Assembly: GCA_033558025.1 (NCBI GenBank)
Contig: JAUCEF010000017.1
Location: forward strand, 2,852,001 to 2,916,000
Length of the DNA stretch: 64,000 bases
Origin: Phytophthora sp. 'mugwort'
Lineage: Eukaryota > Oomycota > Peronosporomycetes > Peronosporales > Peronosporaceae
Reading direction: 5' to 3'
The position numbers and the translations under genes are program-made. This document shows, one piece after another, positions 43,339 through 53,729 of the stretch; the first letter of the stretch is position 1, and every line of letters begins with the position of its first letter. The notes under the pieces were generated by a model. It saw only the letters and a program-made list of their open reading frames with translations, made no database searches and was not told the DNA's origin.

Positions 43339-43748
43339 TGTGACGGGGTTACACCCACCCCTGGCCTGAGGAAGCGCAGCTTCTAACCGAGACAGACACC
43401 CTGTGTCTCTGTCTTCTTCTCGCACGAGGAAATCCTGGCTTTCCTATTGTCCTTGGGACGGGATTCCCACGACTTGCGAACTTCTAGATTAAATATAAAC
43501 TGAGCCTTTATTAACATGCTCATCAGTCCCTATTTACTATCAGCTGCCTAATTACTGCATCTCTTAAGTCACCCGTTTTTAAATCCAGCCATGTCTCCTC
43601 TCATAGTGCGAATCGTATGGTATGCCCTCTCCTAAGTGCGATTAGTACCTAAATGGTATGTCCCTCTCTCCTAGGTACGACCCGTACCTAGTCTATGGTC
43701 GCACACCAAGTAGTCATGGGTCGTCCATCAGGAACACACCCCATTACA
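43339..43748 (-). mobile_element. LTR of the truncated Gypsy element
   Basis: 410 bp, TGTAATGGGG at the start and CCCCGTCACA at the end on the minus strand, the same termini as the LTR at 30343-30761 but with a different interior. The following TGGTAACACTTGTAGTC may be the primer-binding site. No second LTR was found. Confidence 0.75.
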
Positions 43749-43938
43749 ATCGTAGCCTTAGCGAGCGAACCCTATGCACTCTTAATCCAGTGCACGCCGT
43801 GTTGGTGGCGCCATCTGGAATGCAGCCGCAGCACCGACAACGCGAACTTGAGCTAGTAGAACCTGGATCCATTCATTGCGTAGGTACTCCTTCAGTTACC
43901 GATTCCAAGCCGCATCTGGCGGCTGACAAACGTACGTA

Positions 43939-45006
43939 TCACGGCGGAACCCTCATCAGCTTCACGTTGAGTAGCCTAGCAAAAATCAGAACATCTTGGC
44001 GCCAATGCCCCGAGAAATCGCCCCATAGCAGCAAGACTGGCTCGTGCAGTTGGCACGACGGCCAAAGTGGTAGAAGAGGAGCATAATCGATAGCTCGCTG
44101 TTCCACCACCCGGCCGTGTTGCCGTTGATCAGGACCACCTACCTGTAGACTTCGCAGCTCCTTCCAGAGGTTTTGGCCGAAGCCGTGGCGTAGGTCTAAG
44201 TTTTCCCTGTACCTGCTTGCGATCTTGGAGGGCAGCGCTTTAAACACCAGGAATGGCGCTGCCTTGTTGCCGTCGTTGTCGCCGAGCAGCATTGCCGTCG
44301 CGCGCTCTGTTGACTTGCCGACGCACTTGACCCACACGGTCTTGGCGTCCTTCGCATTCACAGTGGTTAAAGGAACATATTCATTGTTCACATCTACATG
44401 CCAATTGTTAGCTATACCGGCGATACCCACTAGCAATAGAGTCCTTATCGGTCTGATCCGCATTGTAAAACGCGCGCGATCTTGATCTCTTTCATCTTTG
44501 CTTAAACCTGACTGCTGAACTTGGCAAGCTTTGCAGTCTTGTGGCGTCGTCTGCCCTTCCCGCGTCCGCCGTCGAATCGCCAGCTTGTGTCCCCGGAAGA
44601 AATGCTTGCGCCAAGACTATGATGCAGTAAATTCACAGCGGGGCCGATCTGTCGTCCCGTAGAGCTCACAAGCTTGCAGACTCAAAATGAGCCCCGTCAC
44701 AGGCGCACCATCTGCTTAAAGGTTGTTGACCCACCTCACGAGCTGTTTCTCCACGTCAATGGGCAATGTCGCGCCCATCCCGCGAACCCGATCGCGGTGA
44801 TGACCACCTAAGCCAACAGTGCACTTAGCTTCAATCAGATCTCGAGCATCCTTCCAACGCGTAGCACATACGTTTCTTAGAGCGGATTTGGCCGCGAACC
44901 AGGCCAGGATAGAAGCGAGCGATGGTCTCCTGCATAGTATGACTGACAAGGACTGCAGCACTTGCAGTTTGAAGCGATACGATACAGCCAAGCGCTTAAA
45001 CGCCAT
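43939..45006 (-). pseudogene. pogo-like (DDE_1) transposase relic, copy 1
   Basis: The N-terminal DNA-binding part is read from 45006 (SLASILAWFAAKSALRNV and VEKQLVRWVNNL). After stops and a frameshift the DDE part follows (VWVKCVGKSTERATAMLLGDNDGNKAAPFLVFKALPSK, then FGQNLWKEL and LLWGDFSGHW, where the usual second catalytic Asp region lies, and LNVKLMRVPP). The end with TSVCQPAD is not present. The family resembles CENP-B/Tigger/pogo transposases. Inactive. Confidence 0.7.
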
Positions 45007-45510
45007 AGGCTTGGAGCCCCTTGCTTCCTTCCTGTGTGGGCCATGGAGATTAGGGGTTCGTAGGTGCTTGATCGGCTAGATACGGGGACGGGCGTTGCAG
45101 TGAGACTTAAAACTCGAGTGTGAGGCAGCATTGGCATCGGCGCTTGCTGCAAACGATTGGTTTTGCGGTGCTGTGAATATTATAGCCAAATTAAAGGTAA
45201 TATGTAGTGATTTATGCGAGGTCAGAGATTGGCTAGGTGCGACATGAGCACTATGAGTTTCCCTTTGCTAAGAGCGACAGCCATATTAGGAGATGTGCAT
45301 GGGCATCAAAATTGCTGATGTTAAGGGATGAGCACGAACTCAACGGCCGCAAGCTATTTTTACTCAGATGATCGCAAATTAGGCAATCCCCTCAGTGCCT
45401 CGCGAGGGAAATCATCGTCGGAGTCGACAGCGCCAAATTGTTCATCAAATCTGACCCAAACTTTGCAGTGCTTGTAATGAGAGTACTGGATGCAATTTCC
45501 TGTTCAGCCG

Positions 45511-47135
45511 TTAGCCATTCTGAAATACACCGGTCGAGCGCCTCCATAGAGCTGATTTGAAGGGGAATCTTGGCCTTCTTGAAGCCGTTGGCAATTGTCT
45601 TAGGCGAAAGCGCTCCCCACGCACATGAAATATACTTTGCAACAGTTCGCGATTCGGTGGTGCCATTTTGATTGGATTATCCTTGTTCACTTCATGGTCT
45701 TTGGGCTGTTGCTGCAAGTACGAAACCCATAACGTCCTCATTCTTACCTTCAATGTCGCGTTCCATGCAGTATCTGCCGGTTGGCAGACGGATGTTGTAC
45801 TCGACGGCACTTTCATTAGATGGGCATTGATTTCGGTATCATATTTGGTCACAGCATCGGTCCAAATGCCCTCAGAAATCATCCCCGAGCAAGAGGGCAA
45901 GGGTTTCCATGTCGTGTCGTTCTTCAAAGTGGTAATCAAGAAACTTTATCGACACATCTCCATTCCACCACCCTGTATAATACGAGAATAATTGAATATT
46001 GTATTGTGCTTTCTACTCAAAATTTCCATGCGCGATTCATTAAATCAGTCACGCAGCAAATCGCGTAAGGTCGCGAAACGTTTGTGTTCATTATGACACA
46101 ACGTTAATTACGATTAAATTCATTGCGAGCGCATAGACCAGGCATGATCAAGGACTGAAATATTGTATTGGGGCGATTCACTCAATCGGGCAATTTTGAC
46201 GAATATAGGCAAGCACAATATCAGTATTTAGTAGAGTACAGTAGAACTGTATTATATGCATCTTTGGGGTTACCGTAGATCTGTAAGTCTTCCGATTGGA
46301 GCAACTGAGAAATATCCTTCCTGACGCGCGGCACCAAAGCCACATCGCAGTCGGATATTCTCCTGTGTCGTCTGGGTAGACCTAGATTTCGGTGCCTTGA
46401 AAATAACTAATGGTGCGTACTTGCGACCGCAATTGTCGCAAAGTAGCATAGCCGACGCTCACTCTTTGGTCTTTTCAGAGCACCTAACCCATACAGGCTT
46501 AGGACCTCGGCGGTTCATCGTCTTATTAGGCAAATGATAAAACACCGCTAGCATAACATCACGCGTTAGATTGACAACAGTAAAGCATTGCAGCAAAACC
46601 TGGTATGCGTCACCTGTTTCGTCTGCATTGTAAACAGTAGTTATGCCGAGTATATCCGTCGTCGCTGTAACCTCGGCAGCGAGCTTATCTCTCAGAGTTG
46701 ATAAATACTCAGGCGCCTTCTGGCATTGCTGGGTTTTGGCACGCATAGAGAGGTTGTGCCGCTGTTTAAATCGATGCTACCAGCTCCAAGATACGTGAAA
46801 GCTCTCGATATCATTACTATCGGCAACTTCACCAGCCTTCAGGCTCAGCATCATCGACGAAATCGGGACCCCTTCTTGACGCAACTCATTAACCAATCCA
46901 AAATGTATTTCTCAGTATCAGTAGACAGCATCGTAGCAACACTCAGGTTCCGCGACTTTTTCTGTTGAGCGCCCTGATAAGTGCTGCACGCCTCCTTCAA
47001 TTGATTCTGAGATCGACGCCGCTTGAGAACAAGTTTCCTGCGGCCCTCGTATGCAGTCAGGGCTAGAATCGGTCTGAAATGGTTAATAGTCGCTCGAATG
47101 TTGCTGTTGCGTCCAAAAAAAGCGAACACGTCCAT
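45511..47135 (-). pseudogene. pogo-like (DDE_1) transposase relic, copy 2
   Basis: Read leftwards: an N-terminal region (NSNIRATINHFRP, RRKLVLKRRRSQNQLKEAC, TEKYILDWLMSCVKKG), then GITTVYNADETG with the first catalytic Asp and LPNKTMNRRGPKPVWVRCSEK, a decayed gap of about 500 bp, and the C-terminus with INAHLMKVPSSTTSVCQPADTAWNATLK. It contains the terminal part that copy 1 lacks. No terminal inverted repeats were identified. Inactive. Confidence 0.7.
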
Positions 47136-47438
47136 CTTCTCTTGATTACTAAATGAGCACAGCGCATGCTTCTTCGTTAAGCGACCCCCATCCAGGTGGA
47201 AGCGCGCGGTCGTCCGACAGGCTTTCTATTTGGCGTGGAGCGCTGCTGGTACGCGTCCACCTGCTCCGCCATGGCCCGCATGGTCGGTGAGGAATCAGCA
47301 TCCGCCCTCGCCCTAGCCCTCCGAAAATCGGGTGATGTCTCCTTAACGAAGGGCAAGCAGGAGCACTGATTCCAACGTTTTGAATAATGGAGACCCACTT
47401 GTCTCCTGTAAGCTCTTAACAAAGGGTAGTCGGTATAC

Positions 47439-47490
47439 ACTCCGCGACAAGTTAGGTCGGACACCTACAAAAGTGGGTGTAACTTTATCA
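47439..47490. repeat. Tc1-like terminal inverted repeat, outer left
   Basis: CGCGACAAGTTAGGTCGG then ACCTACAAAAGTGGGTGT and AACTTTATCAA. The reverse complement of 48796-48852 carries the same order of motifs with small differences. Confidence 0.65.
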
Positions 47491-47615
47491 ATTTTACGAG
47501 TTGCGAGGTGTTGTTTAGATATGTGCGAGATACGATCAGGGGAAAGCAGCGGCTGATGTTAGCACTCGCAAGTCCGCAATCTGTAGGATAGCTCACACAC
47601 AATATTCCGGTTTTG

Positions 47616-47685
47616 GACCCGCGACAAATTAAATCGGACAATCCACCCATACAAACCTCAAGAATATTAGAATGACGGTAGTCAC
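47616..47685. repeat. Second Tc1-like terminal repeat, inner left
   Basis: CGCGACAAATTAAATCGG, CACCCATACAAA and CAAGAATATTAGAATGACGG. The last motif matches the sequence just inside the right-hand repeat better than the outer left copy does, so this may be the true partner of the right end. Confidence 0.5.
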
Positions 47686-47748
47686 AATTGGCTGGTTGCT
47701 AACGGCTAAGAGTGCAGACACGTACGACCCGTGAGCTCATTCGAGAAG

Positions 47749-48604
47749 ATGGCCAAGACCAAGAGGCCCCACCTGACTGAACGAGAAAAGGGAAAGATCG
47801 AAGACCTTCATGAGGCGGGCACAAGCATGCGCGCAGTGGCCGTACAGTAAAGCGAAGCGTTGACACTGTGTGCCGTGGAGTCGCTCCAGCTCCGCCGCCC
47901 AAGAACCACAAGAAGGCCAACCCGCCCAAATGCCCAGGATCGCCTCCCTCGCTCACCGACCGCACAACACGGCAGCTTATCCACACGGCAGCACGCGGAG
48001 GGCTGTCCGCGTCCAAGCTCAAACCAGAGATGCAGCTGAAAGTGCATGTGCGAACCATCCAGCGCATCCTTTCAAGGGTGGACTGGTTGGTCTATACAAA
48101 GATGGAAAACACGCTCCCGCTCAAGTCAGAGGACATGGTCATCCGCGCGTCGTGGCCGAGGGAGAAGCTTTGGCTGAAAGACGCCGGGCCTTTTTGGGAT
48201 TCCATTATCTTCTCTGATGAGAAGAAATGGAATATCGATGAACCCGACGGCTTCCCGTTCTATTGGCGTGACTTGCGCCGACCACCCCGCCGGACTAAGA
48301 GAAGGCAGGCTGGCGGTGGTTCCGTGATGATTTGGGTCGCATTCAGCGCGCTGGGCATGTCTCCGTTGTTGGTCCTGACAGGGAGGCAGAACTCGGATGA
48401 CTACGTGTACACGGTCTCCGAGTTCCTCCTCCCTTTCGCTCACCTTAATTATGGTACTAATTAACGTAGCAACAAGACAACGCAAATATACATGCATCGG
48501 CGCATATCGAGGAGTTTTTTGCTGAGCAGGACGTGAAGGTTCTGGATTGGCCTTTGAAGTCACCTGGTAAATCCAATCGAAAGCCTGTGGTCGATAATGA
48601 GTAG
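47749..48604 (+). pseudogene. Tc1-like transposase relic
   Basis: ATG 47749 starts MAKTKRPHLTEREKGKIEDL, a helix-turn-helix of the Tc1 group. After a frameshift near 47850 the frame gives PPSLTDRTTRQLIHTAARGG, VRTIQRILSRVDWLVYTKM, IIFSDEKKWNIDEPDGF with the first catalytic Asp and GGGSVMIWVAFSALG. After another shift it gives QQDNANIHASAHIEEFF with the second Asp, and DWPLKSP, after which the usual DLNPIE with the third acidic residue is missing. It lies between inverted repeats at 47439 or 47616 and 48796. Confidence 0.8.
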
Positions 48605-48795
48605 GAGAGTATATAGTAGTGATAAATAGTTTGATAGCGTGCCTCCGTTGAAGGCTAAGCTTTTCGAGGCATGAGAGTCTATCCCTCTTGCCATGCTAAT
48701 ATTTCTTCGAGTCAATGCCTCGCAGGTGTTTAGAGGTCATTTCAAAACGTGGTGACACAAGTAGCACTACTAGTTTTACCATCACCCTAATATTC

Positions 48796-48852
48796 TTGAC
48801 AAAGTTACACACACCCACTTTTGTAGGTCCCCGATCTAGCCTGTCGCGAAGT
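48796..48852. repeat. Tc1-like terminal inverted repeat, right
   Basis: TTGACAAAGTTACACACACCCACTTTTGTAGGT and CCTGTCGCG when read on the plus strand; partner of 47439-47490 and/or 47616-47685. It is one TGTG unit longer than the outer left copy. Confidence 0.65.
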
Positions 48853-49028
48853 ATGAGTATTAATTTTGCGGCACCCTCTGTGTAACACTTTTTCGTACTT
48901 ACTCGCAGCCTCAAGTAACCGTTAAGTAAAGCTTAAGTCCAACCCCACAGTCCCTCTCAGGGTCCAAGAATTGCTTGCAAGTATTCTACTGTCTAGCACG
49001 GCAAGTGAGCTCCCCGTGGCGGCGCGCC

Positions 49029-52000
49029 ATGTCCCCCGCCGCCATCTCCACGACTCCACCGCCCACCCACGATGCGTCTCCATCCGAGCCCTGTTGCATC
49101 TGCATGAACCTGGAAGACTATCACGGAACGCTCCTCGTCCGGTGCGCGCGCTGCGCCATCCGCGTCCACGTCAAATGCTACGGCGTGAGCATTGCGGGCG
49201 GCAGTGACGCGTCTGCATGGCTCTGTCAGGCCTGCGAATATATTTCCGCTGCATCAGCTACATCCCCACGCCTGACACCACAATGCGCCGTGTGTCCCAT
49301 CGCGGGCGGCGCGCTACGGCTCACGGACCAGCGCGACGTCTGGTGCCACGTCCTGTGTATCAACTGGATCCCAGAGCTTTCCCACAGCTTGGCAGGCGCC
49401 ATGGACGAGGCCGTGCAGATCTCGCTACTGGACAAGAGCCGCAGCACACTGCGCTGTCTGGTCTGCGGCCTGCGTGGCGGCTGCATCCAGTGCGTGAGCG
49501 GTCGCTGTGCCAAGGCCTTCCATGTGCTCTGCGCCTTCCGCGCGCCCTCGAGCTTCATCTTCACGGGCTACAACACGGACAGTCAGCAAGTGTACCATTG
49601 TAAGACGCACCTGTCGGACGTATCGTCTACCCAGTACGAGATGGTGGACAACTCGTGGCGTACGCTGCCTCGACTCAAGCAACGCGTCGAAGAGCATCCA
49701 GCGACGGACGAGCCCAAGTGCCGCTTTTGTGGTAATAAAGTGACGTTACCGAACAAAGAAGGCCACGAGACGCAGTGTCTACTCGGGTGGATGGCGCGTT
49801 ACGACGCGCAAAAGAGGAAACAAGAGCTGGATCGACTCGGACTCAAGTCTGTGGAGATTACGTACCAAGAGGGCTCTACCAAGTCCCCATCCAAGAAAGC
49901 AGGAGGCAAGACAAGAAGCAAGAGCAGCCCCAGCGCCCGCAAGAACAACCGAGACGCGAACGGGAAGTTTAAACGACAGGAAGCGCCGTTGCGGCCGTGT
50001 CCGGAATGTGGCGAGCAAGTGCGCGAGACGCTCATGATGGGCCATTTGAAGAACAGTTGCCCGAAGAGCAGACATGCCATGAAGCGCAAGACGTCGCCGC
50101 GGGGCAACAACCTCTTAGATGACACAGAGACAGCAGATTTGACGGACGTCTTGTTTGCAGCGTGGCCGGGACAAAACAGTGGAGCGCCAATGGACTCGAC
50201 GTACTTTTGGAAGGTCGTCGAGACGCAGTTTTTCCGCAGTGACGTGCTGGAGAAGAAGCGCATGGAGCAGTTGGCCAAGAGTTTGTGCGGCGTCAAGCTT
50301 AAAGATATCGCCAAGGCTTCGCGGCGACGGCCTCTTCAAGCATCGGATATTCACTGTCGAGACACAGTGCGGTTGGAACGCAAGCCAGAAGACCCGAGAC
50401 AGACGCTAGCGCTGGTTAAAGTGGCGCATAAATGCGATTTCCTCATGCGAGCAAGCCACTGTCGGTGTCTGAGCGATCCGCTGGTAAGGCCCATGATGGA
50501 GATTTGTCATAATTCTGAGTGTACGAAGCCAATTGGCGACCAGGCTGTCGATTCCGACTCAAAAGATGTTCCAGACGGCGCGGAAGCAGACATTCGCGTA
50601 CAATTTCGGAACGGAGAGAACACGAGCGTGGACTGTCAGTTCTCGCTGCGCGTGTCACGGGATGGCGTCATTATGAATCAACATGCAGCAGAGAATGGGA
50701 CGTTTGCGAGCAGTTTCCAGCATGATGCGATGTCGACGTTGGCAGGATTTGATATGCAGACGAACAAAGTGTCATTGGCTCAGGACGAGAAGTTGCTGAT
50801 CTCTCTCGATTCCTGTGGCCAAGTCGAGCAAGCACCAATGGTGGAGATTCCAGAGCGTAACTCGCACGCTCTGAGTCTTTTAACTGCTGCGACTGACACG
50901 CCACTGACAGATGAATTTACGCCTGCGATCAACCTGCTTATGGAACATCTCAAGGATATGACAGAGCAAAACCGCTACCGTATTCGCATGTTGTATAAAA
51001 GACTACAAGGCAAAGAGAGTGAGGATAACAAGCTCCAACTCTCAGCGCAGATCACTGACATGAATTATCGCGAGTTTTCCTCTTGGAAACGACTGTGCTC
51101 GAGTTTATTAATTGGCTATCAAAGCGGTCATCAACCGGGAAAAGAGGACAAAAAGACAATGGAGAGTGAAGACCAAGAAGGTTGTACAGAAGACGAGGAC
51201 GACGCGATCGATGATGGCACGTGCGTCGTGTGCTTTGATGGCCAGTCACCAGAAACAAATCCAATTATTTTCTGTGATCGATGTGAGCTGGCAGTTCACC
51301 AGCGTTGCTATGGAATGGTCAAGGTACCAAGCAATGAATTTATTTGTGATCGATGTCGAGCCACCCGAGACGGACTCGATCCAACCAGGGCTGTTTTCTG
51401 CCAGCTCTGTTCATTAGGCGATGGTGCCTTCAAACGCACTGTGGATGGCAAATGGGTCCACGTTGTGTGTGCGCTGTGGTGTCCGAAAGTATGGATTGGT
51501 AACCTGTTTGAGCTCTCGGAGGTTAGTTTGGTAAAAACCTCTAACCAAGTACGATTTGTGAATTCAGTGGAAGAAATCGAGGCACGTATTGCTCAAGTAG
51601 CGGGTGGGCAACACATTACGCAGAGAAATAGCAGTCACCCGGGAGTACCCGCCATTGAGTTGGGAAGTTTGTGCATGCACTGCCGAGTCGCCTGTGGACG
51701 CACGATCCAGTGTTGTCATCCAGGGTGTTTTACGTCGTTTCACCCACTTTGTGGATGGTTTGATGGCTTGCCTATGACGATTTCGCTTGGAGACGAGAGA
51801 TATTTGTATGCCGGTGGCGGAGCAGGCCTCAATTTCCAGATTTTCTGCTCGAAACACTTGCCTGACTATTATTCACTATCGGAACAGCTTGTCCAGCGAC
51901 GTCGGCGAGCACGGTTTCGCATCGATTCGTACTTTGTCATGCGAAACAAAGAGAACTACAGCGCGAAGAAGCCAGCAGATGACGAGTCGTCGTTGCTGTC

Positions 52001-53586
52001 GGGATCGATTGTTCAAGCTGTGCTCTCTACAGAGAGCAAGATAACTGCGACTGAAGAGGATTCTAGAGCGACAGATTGGACAGATATGACGGTCTGTTCG
52101 GCGTGCTTTGAATATTGCGCACCAATTATTGGAGAGCTCACGGACGTCAACATGCTGCATCGAAGGCAGTTTATGATACGTTGTCAGTACTGCAACGTCT
52201 ACATCCATCCCGAGTGCTGTATTTCCGACATTGGTTCGTCCGCGACGATCTTTCGAAGCAACTGGATTTGTGAGCGATGCACTCAAACGGGAGGCAAGGG
52301 CGAGGCACCAGAGTGCATCGTTTGTGCCAAGGCAACCGATTACTTGATGCCATGCATTGATCCTCCTATCCCAACGAATCAGTCGAATGGGAAAGCTCTT
52401 GCCGGCTCGAAAATCGCCAGCACAGCGATTCGCCCAGCGCCCGGTGGCGGCCAGCAACTTTGGTTACAAGCTCACCAGCATATGCAGCGTCAATATCAAG
52501 GACAGACGAAGGTGGATAGCAACAAGCACACAGCGCAGCCTCCAGGGCAGCTCAGCAGCAACGGAGCGGCATCTCATTCTTCGTCAATCAAATGGATTCA
52601 CGTGTACTGCAGCAAGTGGCAGAAAACGAAAACAGTCAAGAGACATCACATGCTCTGTGCGTATCCTCCGTCTTTGAAGTCGGAAGGCACGACACTGCGC
52701 TGTGAGCTTTGTGACAAGAAAGAGGGATTACTGGCGAACTGTGCGCAGTGTTATCGTCGATTCCATCCGATTTGTGCAGCTCAAAACAAGTTGTACTGCG
52801 CCCGATCGAATCGCACCGAGTGGACGTTTTTCTGTGAGCTTCATCCCCCACCAGATGCGGCTTTCGATGTGAATCGCCAGTCGTGGGTCACTCAAGAGAT
52901 TTTAGGCCAACTCCAAGACCTGCGGCGGTCCCTGGAACGCGGTCGAATGCTACTAGAGATGTCCCGTCAACGAGATCGGCAACAGAAACGGTTGCTTCAT
53001 CTATGCAAGTTGCCGCTCATGGAGACTGCCACTGAAATGATTCTGAAAAAGCGTCCTACACCCCATATGAAGGAACTTTATCACGAAATGACGGGACAAA
53101 CGTTGACGGACGTACCACATCGTGCAAAGGCAGCTCCAGCTTCGTCACGCAACGCACGAAACCGTGTCAGAAGCAGTCCACGCGCTTGGACTGGAGATCG
53201 GTCCGCTCGAGCTGCGAAGCGCTCAGCTCCACAAGAAGCGAGTACCTTAGAAAGAAGTCCAAAGCGCCGACGAACGCGGACGGATTCGGATGCATCGAGC
53301 AGTGGTGCGTACAATTCACGTCGGAGTTCTCGACGAAAGTCTTCGCGTATTACCCACGACGGCTCGGAAGATAAGGACGAAGATACGGGCGAGAGTGAAG
53401 ACGATGACGTGGAGGCTATTAAGAAAGTGTTGGCAAATCTAGCAGTGCCCAAGGAGCTCGATGATTTTGATCTTGTCGTCGCTCAGCACTATCCTGAACT
53501 GGTGGTACGTATTCTCTTAAACTGTAGATGACCACACTATGTTGTCATTCTTTCTCACTCCTTTTCTCTGCTGATAACAGGATTAG
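49029..53586 (+). CDS. Multi-PHD / extended-PHD zinc finger protein
   Basis: 1493 residues. A PHD finger (about 20-72, CCICMNLEDYHG) and extended PHD (about 85-190, CAVCPIAGGALRLTD to YHCKTH) open the protein. Two small zinc fingers follow (CRFCGNKVTLPNKEGHETQC and CPECGEQVRETLMMGHLKNSC). A second PHD-extended PHD pair (about 731-910) has CVVCFDGQSPETNPIIFCDRC, HVVCALWCP and FHPLCGWF. Two further PHD-like modules lie at about 1021-1100 and 1187-1275. The tail is basic and Ser/Arg-rich. PHD-extended PHD pairs occur in JADE/BRPF/AF10 chromatin readers. A 76-bp intron (GTACGT donor, long pyrimidine tract, AACAG) precedes a final exon encoding only one Asp and the stop. I start at ATG 49029; the frame upstream has only a TTG. 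Confidence 0.85.
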
Positions 53587-53729
53587 GTGGCAAAAAAAAA
53601 AAGCTTGAGATTCGCTGTGTGAAAGTTACGATAATAAACATCGGCGGCCACAATATTTTTAGAGTACGTTTAAGAGAGGTATTTGCAGGTGTTTGAAGGT
53701 TTTTCTGTGAGTGGTATGACGAGTTTTTG

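Noticed and set aside
53727..53729. TTG as start of the kinesin
   Set aside because: The ATG directly after it is the ordinary eukaryotic start; TTG is not expected.
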